Shown here piece after piece: positions 44,798-53,166 of a DNA stretch of 64,000 nt (its first letter is position 1; every line of letters starts with the position of its first letter). The DNA is from Chryseobacterium tructae. Lineage in GTDB: Bacteria; Bacteroidota; Bacteroidia; Flavobacteriales; Weeksellaceae. The stretch is from assembly GCF_030409875.1 (NCBI RefSeq), contig NZ_JAUFQR010000002.1:69501-133500 (forward strand), read 5' to 3'. Under the pieces are notes generated by a model. That model saw only the letters and a list, made by a program, of their open reading frames with translations, was not told where the DNA came from and searched no databases. The translations under genes and the position numbers were made by a program.

Positions 44798-44871
44798 GGC
44801 GAGGTAGCTCAGTTGGTTAGAGCGCAGGATTCATAACCCTGAGGTCACGGGTTCAATTCCCGTCTTCGCTA
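44798..44871 (+). tRNA. tRNA-Met (anticodon CAT), copy 1
   Basis: 74-base cloverleaf: acceptor GGCGAGG / CTTCGCT, D arm GCTC..GAGC, anticodon loop TTCATAA, T arm ACGGG TTCAATT CCCGT. CCA is not encoded. An A-C mismatch closes the anticodon stem. CAT could also denote an Ile-type lysidine tRNA; elongator Met is more likely. Confidence 0.93.
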
Positions 44872-44873
44872 CA

Positions 44874-44906
44874 AAAACCGCGATCATTTATAATGATTGC
44901 GGTTTT
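44874..44906 (+). terminator. Terminator of tRNA-Met copy 1
   Basis: AAACCGC / GCGGTTT with inner ATCATT / AATGAT pairing, then TTTTCTTTTT. A similar hairpin lies just right of the island end (55579-55612). Confidence 0.8.
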
Positions 44907-45213
44907 TCTTTTTATATAATTACGCTCATTTTTCCAGATCACTTTCGCTTATAATTGTTCGCTCTCTTTAGAAAAATGTCATCCGAAGACGTCAGCCTTA
45001 TTTTAATTATTATGGGCTAGGGTAGAAATACTACTATTGAAGTTAGGACTCATAAGAATGGAAAGACTAAGAATCTTGATCTCCTTTTTATTTTCTGAGG
45101 TATATGATGCTTAAATCTTATATTAAATAACCAGTATAGTCTATTCTGTATATCATGTAAAATATATTTCAAATTTTATTTTCATTATAGGTCTGCAGAT
45201 AATATTATTTTTT
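44907..45213. other. Spacer between the two tRNA-Met genes
   Basis: About 300 AT-rich bases with no gene. Parts (CATTTTTCC...CTCTCTTTAGAAAAATGTCATCCGAAG) resemble the sequence right of the island (55615-55695), so the whole tRNA unit with its downstream flank appears to have been duplicated before the island integrated. Confidence 0.5.
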
Positions 45214-45233
45214 TATATTTGCACCACCAAAAC

Positions 45234-45307
45234 GGCGAGGTAGCTCAGTTGGTTAGAGCGCAGGATTCATAACCCTGAGGTCACGGGTTCAATTCCCGTC
45301 TTCGCTA
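45234..45307 (+). tRNA. tRNA-Met (anticodon CAT), copy 2; integration target
   Basis: Identical to copy 1 over the 74 bases. Its 3' end (45294-45307) and seven following bases are repeated at 55562-55582, so the island sits at the 3' end of this gene and leaves the tRNA intact. Confidence 0.93.
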
Positions 45308-45314
45308 CAAAAAA
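45294..45314 (+). repeat. attL: left direct repeat of the island
   Basis: 21 bases covering the last 14 bases of tRNA-Met copy 2 plus CAAAAAA. Identical to 55562-55582. Confidence 0.85.
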
Positions 45315-45352
45315 AATCCGTATTATGCTTATAAAAGGCATTTTACGGATTT
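45314..45352 (+). terminator. Hairpin after tRNA-Met copy 2
   Basis: AAATCCGTA / TACGGATTT with inner ATGC / GCAT, followed by TTGCTTTT. It would end the tRNA transcript with island-derived sequence. Confidence 0.65.
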
Positions 45353-45364
45353 TTGCTTTTAAAT

Positions 45365-45381
45365 AATCCCGACATAATCCC
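45365..45381 (+). repeat. Sub-terminal 17-base repeat, left (possible integrase arm site)
   Basis: AATCCCGACATAATCCC, repeated exactly and in the same orientation at 55414-55430. Located about 55 bases inside the left att repeat. Confidence 0.6.
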
Positions 45382-45489
45382 GAATAGTTAGGTTCTAACC
45401 AAAGATCAAGTGTAAAAGTGTCAACAAGAAGACTAGCCATAAAAATAGTTTAATGTACAGTCTTCACGGATTAATATCAATCCAATCTT

Positions 45490-46260
45490 TCATTCATTAT
45501 AATAAAAGTTAATATTTCTTTTTTCGCAGATAGTTTTAACTTCTTTAAAATTTTTGAGTTTTAAGCCTCTTGCGTCAATTGTTTCTAGTTTAGGTGCATT
45601 TAGAATAGCAATAGGGATTGTTGTTATTCTTGTACCTGAAATATTGATCCACTCCAAATTGGACATATTGTTTAAGCACTGAGGTAAATCAGATATATGA
45701 GTATTCTCTAAAGTTAAAAATTTTACTTTTTGTAATTTACAAATAGAAGCGGGTACTTTATTTATAACAGTTCCATCTAAATTAATACTTTCTAAGTTTG
45801 TAAGATTGTTTATATCATCATTGATTGATACAATAGGGTTATTTCTTAAATCAATATATGTTAGTTTTTTAAGGCTGTAAAAGGAATTTGGGAGCACAGT
45901 TATACTATTGTTTGGAACGTCAAATTGAAGTAAATTTGATAATTTCCCTATACTTTCCGGAATAAATGTAACTTTTTTCTTTTCATTGGCAACTTGAAAT
46001 ACCTTCATTTTTTGAAAATTTCCAATCCAATTAGGAATCGTAGAAGTTTCATTCATTAAGATTAAATCAAGATTTTTAAGTCTAAGATAAGTAAGTGAAT
46101 CCCTTTTATTCCATAGTGAATCCATAACCATCCTTGTGCTATTTTCTATAGGAAAATCTCTTAATACTTTTTCTTTTTCATCATAGGCTGGGTTATTGTA
46201 TTGTTGGCAAGAACATAACAATGGGATAAATAGTAAGATATTTAAGATGCTACTTCTCAT
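45490..46260 (-). CDS. Leucine-rich-repeat lipoprotein, candidate immunity protein
   Basis: 256 residues. Signal with lipobox in ILLFIPLLCSCQQYNN. Residues about 60-250 contain leucine-rich repeats of about 23 residues (LNLDLILMNETSTIPNWIGN, LTYIDLRNNPIVSINDDINN, LESINLDGTVINKVPASICK). The start overlaps the end of the upstream putative effector gene by 4 bases (46257-46260), the coupling typical of effector/immunity pairs. A periplasm-facing lipoprotein would guard against a periplasmic or membrane effector. The immunity role is inferred. Confidence 0.75.
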   Translation of the reverse strand: MRSSILNILLFIPLLCSCQQYNNPAYDEKEKVLRDFPIENSTRMVMDSLWNKRDSLTYLRLKNLDLILMNETSTIPNWIGNFQKMKVFQVANEKKKVTFIPESIGKLSNLLQFDVPNNSITVLPNSFYSLKKLTYIDLRNNPIVSINDDINNLTNLESINLDGTVINKVPASICKLQKVKFLTLENTHISDLPQCLNNMSNLEWINISGTRITTIPIAILNAPKLETIDARGLKLKNFKEVKTICEKRNINFYYNE

Positions 46261-47804
46261 ATTTTCAAATCTTTTATATATAGAGCGTGAATATAATGAT
46301 TAATCGTTAAACGGTTGTATTTGTCATTTTCTTCAATACTTTGTACTAATACGGATGCCTCGTTTTTTCCGTGGCTTTGATCCTTTAAATAAGTTTCAAA
46401 GTTAACGGACTTTTTATCATACTCATATACCTCTCTTTTCAATATTTTCGTAAGCAATTCTTCGGAAATATCAATAAAGTTAAAACCTAAATTATAGTTT
46501 TTATTAATTGGAGAATTAATAGCTCTTTTCACAGAATTTCTTCCCTCATTAATTGAAATTTGTAGTTCCTTATTCCAATTTTCAATAATAAATTCATCAT
46601 TCTCTGCTTTCATTCGGTTTACAGTATCCATTACAAATGGTGGAATAATAGACGGCGGTGGAATCTTGTGGTCAGCCACTCCTCTTAATAAAGCGGCCAT
46701 ATCAGATAAAACACCAAAGATTCCCATAACTTCACCTACAATTTTTATTTTTCCTGCAAGACCTTTTCCAGATTCATATTCTATTGCATTAATTCCTTTG
46801 GGTACATTAGCTGATGTTTCGGTTCCTACATTTACGGCTCTTTTTATCTCTTTTTCAAACCTATTATCAATATCAGATACATCATAATAATAGTACTCAG
46901 AAGTTGCACCTTTTCTTATAGTACTGAAAAAGTTCTTTTTCTCCAGATTTCTTATTGCAATATCATAGGCTTTCTTTTCAAAAGCTGTCAGTTCTTTTTT
47001 TGCGCCTGTTCCGTAAGGTTTTGATAGCGTATTTACTTTATTGGCATATAGTCCATTTTTAATGGCTGAAACATACCAAGGACTTCCAGTTTCAACAGAA
47101 TATATTGCAGGTAAGAGATGCTTATCCGAAGCATGAACGAAAATAATAGGCTCTACTATCTGTTTAGGTTTTACTTTCAGGTAATTCCAATTTTCCCAGG
47201 GTAGTTCTGCTACTTCAATAAAATTATTTTCATCAATATATTTACATCTGAAATAAAGTTCTAAATCCCTGCCTTCATCATCGGCCATCATTTTTATCAG
47301 TGCGTCTTCACTCAAAAGTAAAGATATTACTATTTCAGAATTTGCATCCATTTTCCAGTCTGTCAGTGCTTCATTGTTTTCAGGATTAGTACTTACCATA
47401 TTTATTTTTTCGTAACCTTTGGTATTCTTGTAGCCTGTTAATTCCTTATTTGCTAAACTTAGAATATAGAGCAGAAAATCAAACTCATCCCATTCCCGTA
47501 ATTCAAGGTTTACTTTTTTTCCTTCAGGAGATTTAATGTTCTTCATTTTCAAATGAAACTGAACCTTATCACCTAATTGAGCTTCTTTGATTTCCTTGCC
47601 TTCCTCATCTGTCCACCAACCCTTTTCAAAATATGTGTATGAGGATGGAGCTTCCTTTGGCTCTCCGAAATTAGTGCCTCCATCTGCTGTGAAGTGGCTT
47701 CCTTGTCCAGCATACACTGAAAACTCATCTGTGTAAACAGTCCATGTTTCGCATTCTATGCTATTAGTACCACCTACAATTCTTGTAATTTTTCCACCTG
47801 CCAT
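46257..47804 (-). CDS. Putative T6SS-associated effector
   Basis: 515 residues. The N-terminal 55 residues (MAGGKITRIVGGTNSIECE, then WTVYTDEFSVYAGQGSHFTADGG) look like a marker that, from memory, recurs on Chryseobacterium proteins encoded next to vgrG. Residues about 60-210 are beta-rich (LGDKVQFHLKMKNIKS). A hydrophobic stretch lies near 355-380 (IKIVGEVMGIFGVLSDMAALL). The C-terminal 130 residues (SINEGRNSVKRAINSP...VLVQSIEENDKYN) have no motif I can name. The gene starts 3 bases after vgrG. Toxic activity is inferred only from context. Confidence 0.65.
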   Translation of the reverse strand: MAGGKITRIVGGTNSIECETWTVYTDEFSVYAGQGSHFTADGGTNFGEPKEAPSSYTYFEKGWWTDEEGKEIKEAQLGDKVQFHLKMKNIKSPEGKKVNLELREWDEFDFLLYILSLANKELTGYKNTKGYEKINMVSTNPENNEALTDWKMDANSEIVISLLLSEDALIKMMADDEGRDLELYFRCKYIDENNFIEVAELPWENWNYLKVKPKQIVEPIIFVHASDKHLLPAIYSVETGSPWYVSAIKNGLYANKVNTLSKPYGTGAKKELTAFEKKAYDIAIRNLEKKNFFSTIRKGATSEYYYYDVSDIDNRFEKEIKRAVNVGTETSANVPKGINAIEYESGKGLAGKIKIVGEVMGIFGVLSDMAALLRGVADHKIPPPSIIPPFVMDTVNRMKAENDEFIIENWNKELQISINEGRNSVKRAINSPINKNYNLGFNFIDISEELLTKILKREVYEYDKKSVNFETYLKDQSHGKNEASVLVQSIEENDKYNRLTINHYIHALYIKDLKI

Positions 47805-47806
47805 AT

Positions 47807-49704
47807 TTAGTGCATTTTAGATTTTTCTCCACTATTATTTTCAAAGTTTCCCTTTGTATGAAGCTCATTCTTTTCATCAGATACAACCTGCTTTTTATTG
47901 GATTGGTCTGTAACGTTCTTTGCTTTGGATTTTCTTTCTCCCTGAGCTATTTCCATAATATTTGATGCCATTAGTGAATAATCAGCAACAGCATTTTGTA
48001 TCATCATTCCTCCTGCAAAACTGCTGTGGTTAACACCTGCGGTTTCAGAAATATTCATCCCGGCATTAGATGTAATATTCATTCCTGCAATCATACTAAT
48101 GTTTTCCCCTGCATTGAAAGTCATATTCTTTGGTGCGGTTACTGAAATATTTCCTTGCCCATCCATAAAATAAGTATTACCACTTGGATCAATAATATTT
48201 ACACTTCCTTCAGCATCATTCATCAAAATGCGGATTCCGCTTCTGGTTTGAATGGATTTAAGATGATTATTGACTCCACCTCCTAAAGCAACATTTCCAT
48301 GGAACATTCCACCCATGGCAAAAGGAAAATCTGGATTATGATATTCAAAACCTACCATTACTTGATCTCCAATTTCAGGGATTGCTACAAATCCTCTATT
48401 CTGACTTATTGCATCTGTTCCCCCTGCATCTGGACTCATCATCCTGATAAAGCTTGTTGTATCATTCAATTGCCAATCGAATTGTACTTGTATTCTTCCT
48501 TGGTTTAAAGGATCAACATTGGAGATAACAGTTGCTACTTGTGGCTCTGCTTTAGGTATTTCAAAATTAGGCTTAGGCATAAAACCTGTTCCTTCGGCAA
48601 TTGCTTCAAAGCTTCCTGTGTAATATCCTCTTGCATCAACTTCGTGATTTACCTCAGTAATCATTAAAGTAGTAAAATGCGAGGTTTGATTGCTGTCTGG
48701 TTTTCTCATAGCTAAGTCAGCAACACAACCAATATATAGAAACGGAACTGTTGTTTCTCCTGAAACTGTAAAAACATCTACTGCCTTACTACCTCTTGCA
48801 CTCTTTTGGGAATCATCTACATCACGAAACATATTGGCATTAATGGGAGTAGGGGTTAATGAACGAGTTTTAAAGATATTATCATTCAATTCATAAGCTT
48901 TGGAAGATAACTCACCTAAATGCTTAATATGATTGTCAACACCCAACATTTTTGTATGACTGCTACTATTGTAACCAAAATATTCAGGCTTTGTGTGAAC
49001 CGCTTTGAGTTCAATGGTAACATCATTTACATTACTACCATCAATAAGTTTAATGGACTTTTCATTAGGTGGAAGTTTTCCAAAATGTAGGACTTCTCCA
49101 TCATAATAAAATTGCTCTCCGTAAGCTTCTGCAATTCTGGCAAGGTAATTATAATGAGTTTCACAATACTGTGCGCTATAGTTGATGTAGCTATTATTTT
49201 GAGTATCTACCCTAAAATCAAAATCATTTGTACCCAATGCTTCTTTAATAATTCTGTCTGCAATAATGGATGTATTTACAGATTGATCTCCTCCAAAGCT
49301 TTGAGTGTGTGGAGCAGAGGCCATTAGAATTGTGGGACTGTAACCTTTGAGTACAATATTTCCCAAACTCATTTTTCCTTGCTGAATGCTACATTTGTAA
49401 TAATTCCTACAAATGTTCTCTCTGGGTTTTCATGCTCTGGATCTTTATATTTAAAGGTTACGGTCAATCGTTTTCCCATGAATTGTCTTGCCTGTTCAAG
49501 ATTATAGTTTTGGGTTTCAGCCAAAGAATCATGAGCCAGGATAAGTTCAAAGCTATGATGTGTTTTAGCACTCTGCTGTAAACGGAAATGTTTAAAATGG
49601 TTGATAGGTTTTCCGCCAGCTATAATATCAAGCTGAATGACACGATTGATACCTGAAATATGGTTTTCAGAAATCTTCTCTGAATTTGAGATTTTTTTTT
49701 TCAT
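47807..49704 (-). CDS. vgrG: T6SS VgrG spike protein (one apparent frameshift)
   Basis: Trimeric spike of the type VI tail. Residues 1-110 form the first gp27-like domain (FKHFRLQQSAKTHHSFELIL, FVGIITNVAF). The frame breaks at 49372-49376: TTTTT on the plus strand should be TTTTTT, so AFSKEK runs into MSLGNIVLKGYSPTIL. The repaired protein is 632 residues. An OB-fold (VDPLNQGRIQVQFDWQ) and gp5-like beta-helix repeats (NISMIAGMNITSNAGMNISE) follow. No other T6SS structural gene is in the window, so the machine must be encoded elsewhere. Confidence 0.9.
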
Positions 49705-50025
49705 AAGATTATGTGTGTTTTATTATATCACCAAATATAGATAAAAACAGTGCCAAAGTAGATTATTTTGTAACTATTTAAAAAAGTGTAGTAAAACTAC
49801 GATCAAGTATAAATATTAAAAGGAGGAAGCATAATTAATGGATAAGATTTAAAATTTATATGTTGTAGCTTTTATAACAATCTGCTTATACTGCTTTTAT
49901 TTTTTTGTTAGAAAAACTTAATAATTGGCTCCTAAACTTTTTGAGAATGTAAATAGTAACTTAGAGAAGGGAAAATAATATGTGAGATTAGGATAGTAAT
50001 TTACCCGGATTTACCAAAAAATTAA
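49705..50025. other. Spacer left of the structured RNA
   Basis: About 320 AT-rich bases between the divergent vgrG gene and the candidate RNA. No ORF or hairpin of note. It should carry the vgrG promoter. Confidence 0.4.
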
Positions 50026-50033
50026 TATTTTTG
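50026..50033 (+). promoter_or_regulatory. -7 element of the candidate structured RNA
   Basis: TATTTTTG matches TAnnTTTG exactly; TTTAC at 50000-50004 could serve as -33 at a 21-base spacing. Predicted start near 50040. Confidence 0.4.
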
Positions 50034-50039
50034 TTTCAG

Positions 50040-50230
50040 AAATAAACCCTATTTGTTAGGGTGTTAATATACATACTAAAAAGTCTTGTAAGTAGAAATC
50101 GGCAAAATTTCAAATAGTAAAACAAGACGGATTAATTGGTATGCCTCTAAAGGCGTATCCTATCCGTTGTTTTACTATGGCTTTGCCGAGCCACTACTTA
50201 CAGCGTGATTTGGATGCGCTGTTTTCTTTT
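50040..50230 (+). ncRNA. Candidate structured RNA of unknown class
   Basis: Contains a 5' hairpin ACCCTA/TAGGGT (50046-50062) and then one long nested hairpin: TGTAAGTAG (50087-50095) with CTACTTACA (50194-50202); TCGGCAAA (50099-50106) with TTTGCCGA (50182-50189); TAGTAAAACAA-GA-CGGAT (50115-50132) with ATCCG-TTGTTTTACTA (50162-50177); and an apical stem GGTATGCC/GGCGTATCC (50138-50160). A terminator-like ACAGCG/CGCTGT with TTTTCTTTTT ends it. No ORF. I do not match it to a known RNA; a MITE with 9-base terminal repeats is the main alternative. Confidence 0.6.
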
Positions 50231-50302
50231 TATCTGATTACGGTTTTCCATAAAGATTTTTTTAGAATGGCTTTTATTTTTGAAAGTTAAAACTCAAGTT
50301 AT

Positions 50303-51226
50303 ATGGAAACACAACGACCTCAGCTAAAACAATGGTATAATAACAAAGTCCTACTTATTGTTCTTTTCTTTTTATTTCCTCCTTTAGGAATTTATGCAAT
50401 GTTAAAACACAAAACCGATACTTGGAAAAAGGTATTGTACATCACTCCTTCTGCTATTGTTACTATTTTACTGACCATAGGAATAATAGGCTCTTTCTTT
50501 GTAGATAGTTATAAAAGTGGTCTTGATTATTATAATAAAAAAGATTTTGTAAAGGCGTATGATTTTTTTCAGATGGTAAAACAGGATGATAAAAATTACA
50601 ATGATGCTATTGCAAAAATTTCTGAAATAAAACCTATTGTGGATAGTATCAACACTGCAAAAGGAAATGAAAAACTTGCAAAAAATCAAAGAAAAGAAGA
50701 AGAAAATATAGTTGGAAAACATGAGAAAGGGATTGTTGATGCTTCATTAGAATTTCCTGTAGATCAACAAAATTTCATTAAAGCAGTTGAGCAGGCATAT
50801 AGCGATTATAAGGATGCTCCCAACGAATTAAAAAAATCGGCAATTAGAACTGAAAGAGGTAACCTCATCAAAAAAAAAGTTGATGGAAAAAGAAACTTTT
50901 CAGATTGGGTTGTAGTTGTAAAAGAAATGCATACTACAGGGAAAGGAAAGGCTTATTTTATTGTTAAAATTGATGGGACTAATATAGAAATGGGTACAGT
51001 AAACAACGAGCTTTCCAATATGTTTGAAAATTCTTTAATCGAACAATCAAACCCTATTTACAATCAGATTTCTGAATTAAAGAAAGGTGATGTAATTATA
51101 ATTAGTGGTTCATTCTTTCCTTCGGATAAAAATGACTATATCCAAGAATTAAGTTTAACAGAAGAGGGGAGTATGAGAAAACCTGAATTTCTTATAAAGT
51201 TTACCAAGGTTCAAAAAAAGAATTAG
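50303..51226 (+). CDS. Membrane-anchored hypothetical protein with OB-like C terminus
   Basis: 307 residues. Two N-terminal helices (KVLLIVLFFLFPPLGIYAML and VLYITPSAIVTILLTIGIIG), a lysine/glutamate-rich coiled coil (residues about 80-150), then a beta-rich domain of about 150 residues (GKAYFIVKIDGTNIEMG, GDVIIISGSFFPSDKNDYIQ) suggesting an OB-like fold. Cargo of the island, in the opposite direction to vgrG. Function unknown; could act in defence or as an envelope protein. Confidence 0.65.
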   Translation: METQRPQLKQWYNNKVLLIVLFFLFPPLGIYAMLKHKTDTWKKVLYITPSAIVTILLTIGIIGSFFVDSYKSGLDYYNKKDFVKAYDFFQMVKQDDKNYNDAIAKISEIKPIVDSINTAKGNEKLAKNQRKEEENIVGKHEKGIVDASLEFPVDQQNFIKAVEQAYSDYKDAPNELKKSAIRTERGNLIKKKVDGKRNFSDWVVVVKEMHTTGKGKAYFIVKIDGTNIEMGTVNNELSNMFENSLIEQSNPIYNQISELKKGDVIIISGSFFPSDKNDYIQELSLTEEGSMRKPEFLIKFTKVQKKN

Positions 51227-51246
51227 AAAATTAATCAAGTATTTAG

Positions 51247-51690
51247 ATGAAAACAAAAAAATATTTTTATAAGTTTTTTTTATTTAGCCTTCTTTTGATT
51301 TTTACTTCCATGTTCAGCCAAAAGAAGGAATATATTATCTTGGCCAAACCAAAAATAGTTTCGTATGAAAATGTTTCAATTAAATTTGAAAAGCATTATG
51401 ATATGATTTTGGTTTCCTTGAATGCTGTAAAACCAAATACCTCTGTTATTTACCGGGGAGTTGTTAGCTCTACAAAAGGCTCATGGTTTCTAAATAGTTA
51501 TTTTTCCAGTAGTGAGGGTTGGCATAAAGTAGAAAGTGTAGATAAAAGCTCTGGTTATTTAGACTATAACAATCAAGGAGTAATGGAATTTACTTTATCT
51601 GATATTGTAGATGTCTATAAGATTTATATTTTTTCCAGTGAGCTTCCGGATAAAGATATTGGTATATTTATTCAGGTTAATAAAGAATAA
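51247..51690 (+). CDS. Hypothetical exported protein
   Basis: 147 residues with a signal peptide (FYKFFLFSLLLIFTSMFSQ) and a beta-rich mature part (YDMILVSLNAVKPNTSVIYRG, GVMEFTLSDIVDVYKIYIF). It starts 20 bases after the previous gene and ends before a terminator, so the two form an operon. No family recognised. Confidence 0.6.
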   Translation: MKTKKYFYKFFLFSLLLIFTSMFSQKKEYIILAKPKIVSYENVSIKFEKHYDMILVSLNAVKPNTSVIYRGVVSSTKGSWFLNSYFSSSEGWHKVESVDKSSGYLDYNNQGVMEFTLSDIVDVYKIYIFSSELPDKDIGIFIQVNKE

Positions 51691-51841
51691 TTCCAAAAAA
51701 TATCAACTTTTAAATTAGCACAAAATTACAGTGAGGTATACTTCTAACCTAGTGGAGTTCTTCAAATGTGTCAATATTTTAATGGTGGGGGTGCTAATCC
51801 CTGCCTTATTTTTGTCTTAAAACCCTTATAATAAAGAAAAA

Positions 51842-51874
51842 TCCCCTAAATTCTATAAATAGGAAAGTAGGGGA
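51842..51874. terminator. Terminator between convergent island genes
   Basis: TCCCCTA / TAGGGGA around a 19-base loop with an A run on the left side. It separates the rightward gene ending at 51690 from the leftward gene ending at 51918. Confidence 0.55.
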
Positions 51875-51917
51875 ATAAATAGAAGCTTATTTTGATGGAT
51901 TTTTAGTTTTACCCACC

Positions 51918-52292
51918 CTATCGTTTAATGCTACCAAATATATTTTCAATCTGTTCCTTGTTAAGGTAACTCATGTATTGCCTTAATTCTGATGCTCTTT
52001 TATCAGAAGGTAATTGATTGAGGTAGAATTTAGTTTTTGTAAATTCGCTCTTCAAGGATTCATAGATGAGGTTTCTTGTATTATTGCTTATCTCATCATT
52101 TCCTGTGCATAATAATTTAATAATAGGTTTTAACCTTACAAATCTTTCATCCGGGCTAACATAGTTAATACTCTTATGAAGCTGTTTAATATTGTCCTCG
52201 AATAGTTCTAATAGGTTTTCTTTTGCTTTAGTACTTAATTTATTTCGAGATCCAATTTTTCTCCCGCTGTTTCTTGAATTTTGTTTATCCAT
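51918..52292 (-). CDS. Hypothetical basic protein with GRKxGSRNK start
   Basis: 124 residues, basic and helical. The start NSRNSGRKIGSRNKLSTKAK resembles the N-terminal DNA-contacting tails of DUF5681-like and small-terminase-like phage/plasmid proteins. No catalytic motif. Its promoter must lie in or next to the repeat array at 52401-52507. Possible role in element maintenance. Confidence 0.6.
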   Translation of the reverse strand: MDKQNSRNSGRKIGSRNKLSTKAKENLLELFEDNIKQLHKSINYVSPDERFVRLKPIIKLLCTGNDEISNNTRNLIYESLKSEFTKTKFYLNQLPSDKRASELRQYMSYLNKEQIENIFGSIKR

Positions 52293-52400
52293 TTTATTAA
52301 ATATTTATTTGTTGTTTTATAAAATACTTGCAATGCTTTTTGAAAAAGCGTTGCTTCTATTTTTGTTTCTATATCTTTTTATATAGAGTTCTATATATGT

Positions 52401-52507
52401 CCATCTTTTACTCAATATTGATGTAATTTTTACTCAAAATGAATGTAATTTTTACCCAATATAATCCATCTTTTACCCATTTTTTTTTACAATCCATGTT
52501 TTACTCA
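52401..52507. repeat. Five iteron-like direct repeats
   Basis: Core TTTTACTCA or TTTTACCCA occurs five times, cores beginning at 52406, 52428, 52450, 52471 and 52499, so the first four are spaced 22, 22 and 21 bases, about two helical turns. Each core is preceded by CCATC/CCATG or TGTAA. The last copy overlaps the stop codon of the Rep-like gene. The array looks like replication-initiator iterons or an operator array. Confidence 0.65.
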
Positions 52508-53112
52508 CTTTCAATTTTGTATTTGGTTTTTAATTTCTCAAATTCTTCATATATGAAAGAGGGGATCTTATATTGAGTTCCACCTTGTTTTATTATGAAT
52601 TCTCTATCAATTAAATCCTTCTTGTGTTTAGATAACATTGACTTTTTTATACCTAAGTAATAGCAAAAAGTTTCTTCATTAAAGAATCCATTGTTATTTT
52701 TGCTCTTCCGAAATAGAGAATACGTTAGGTATAATAGGAGGTATTTTTTTAGTCTGATTTTGTATGCTAACATAAATTCAAAATAAACAATTAGAAAGTG
52801 TCCAATTGGAGTAAATTTGTTTGCTGTATCTGCATTTAGTCTATATCTACCTTTCTCTTCTTCAATAATATGATTTTGTTCTATAAGGACTTTTAATTTT
52901 TTGTGTAAGGTCTTTCGTGTAATTATAGAATATAATTTCTCTTCTATTTTAGACATATTTATTTTTCCAATTTCATTTCCTTTTGAGATTTTCATTAAAT
53001 AGTACAATAAAATGTATGATTCAAAATCTGCTAATTCCAGTTCTTTTATTACATCATAATAGATAATAATGAATTGAAATTGTGGGTATTTTTTATTATC
53101 TTTGTAGTGCAT
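52501..53112 (-). CDS. Two-winged-helix DNA-binding protein, possible Rep initiator
   Basis: 203 residues without signal or membrane segment. Residues about 20-95 form one winged helix (ADFESYILLYYLMKISKGNEIG, then RKTLHKKLKVLIEQNHIIEE), and about 140-195 a second (NEETFCYYLGIKKSMLSKHKKDLIDREFIIKQGG). This double arrangement is that of Rep_3-type plasmid initiators, and iteron-like repeats lie at its 3' end. It could instead be a transcriptional regulator. Rep_3 proteins usually have iterons upstream, so the order is unusual. Confidence 0.5.
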   Translation of the reverse strand: MHYKDNKKYPQFQFIIIYYDVIKELELADFESYILLYYLMKISKGNEIGKINMSKIEEKLYSIITRKTLHKKLKVLIEQNHIIEEEKGRYRLNADTANKFTPIGHFLIVYFEFMLAYKIRLKKYLLLYLTYSLFRKSKNNNGFFNEETFCYYLGIKKSMLSKHKKDLIDREFIIKQGGTQYKIPSFIYEEFEKLKTKYKIESE

Positions 53113-53124
53113 AATTCATTTTGT

Positions 53125-53161
53125 AAAGACTTCCTCAAATTCCCTAAAAGAGGAAGTCTTT
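53125..53161. terminator. Terminator between 53167 and the Rep-like gene
   Basis: AAAGACTTCCTC / GAGGAAGTCTTT, perfect 12-base arms around a 13-base loop. It lies 6 bases past the stop of the minus-strand gene ending at 53167. Confidence 0.8.
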
Positions 53162-53166
53162 TATTA

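Noticed and set aside
49369..49704. Separate small protein with a T6SS-like fold upstream of a shorter VgrG
   Set aside because: The ATGA junction could look like natural coupling, but the piece is exactly the first VgrG domain, and one missing base in a run of T (49372-49376) rejoins it to the rest.
50468..50722. Minus-strand reading frame opposite the membrane protein at 50303
   Set aside because: Its composition is that of a shadow of an AT-rich gene (runs of Phe/Ile), and the plus-strand frame has clear membrane and domain structure. Other such antisense frames were rejected for the same reason.
52401..52507. CRISPR array
   Set aside because: The repeats are only about 9-14 bases with 8-base gaps, no cas genes are present, and the spacing fits iterons. 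No other CRISPR-like array was seen in the window.
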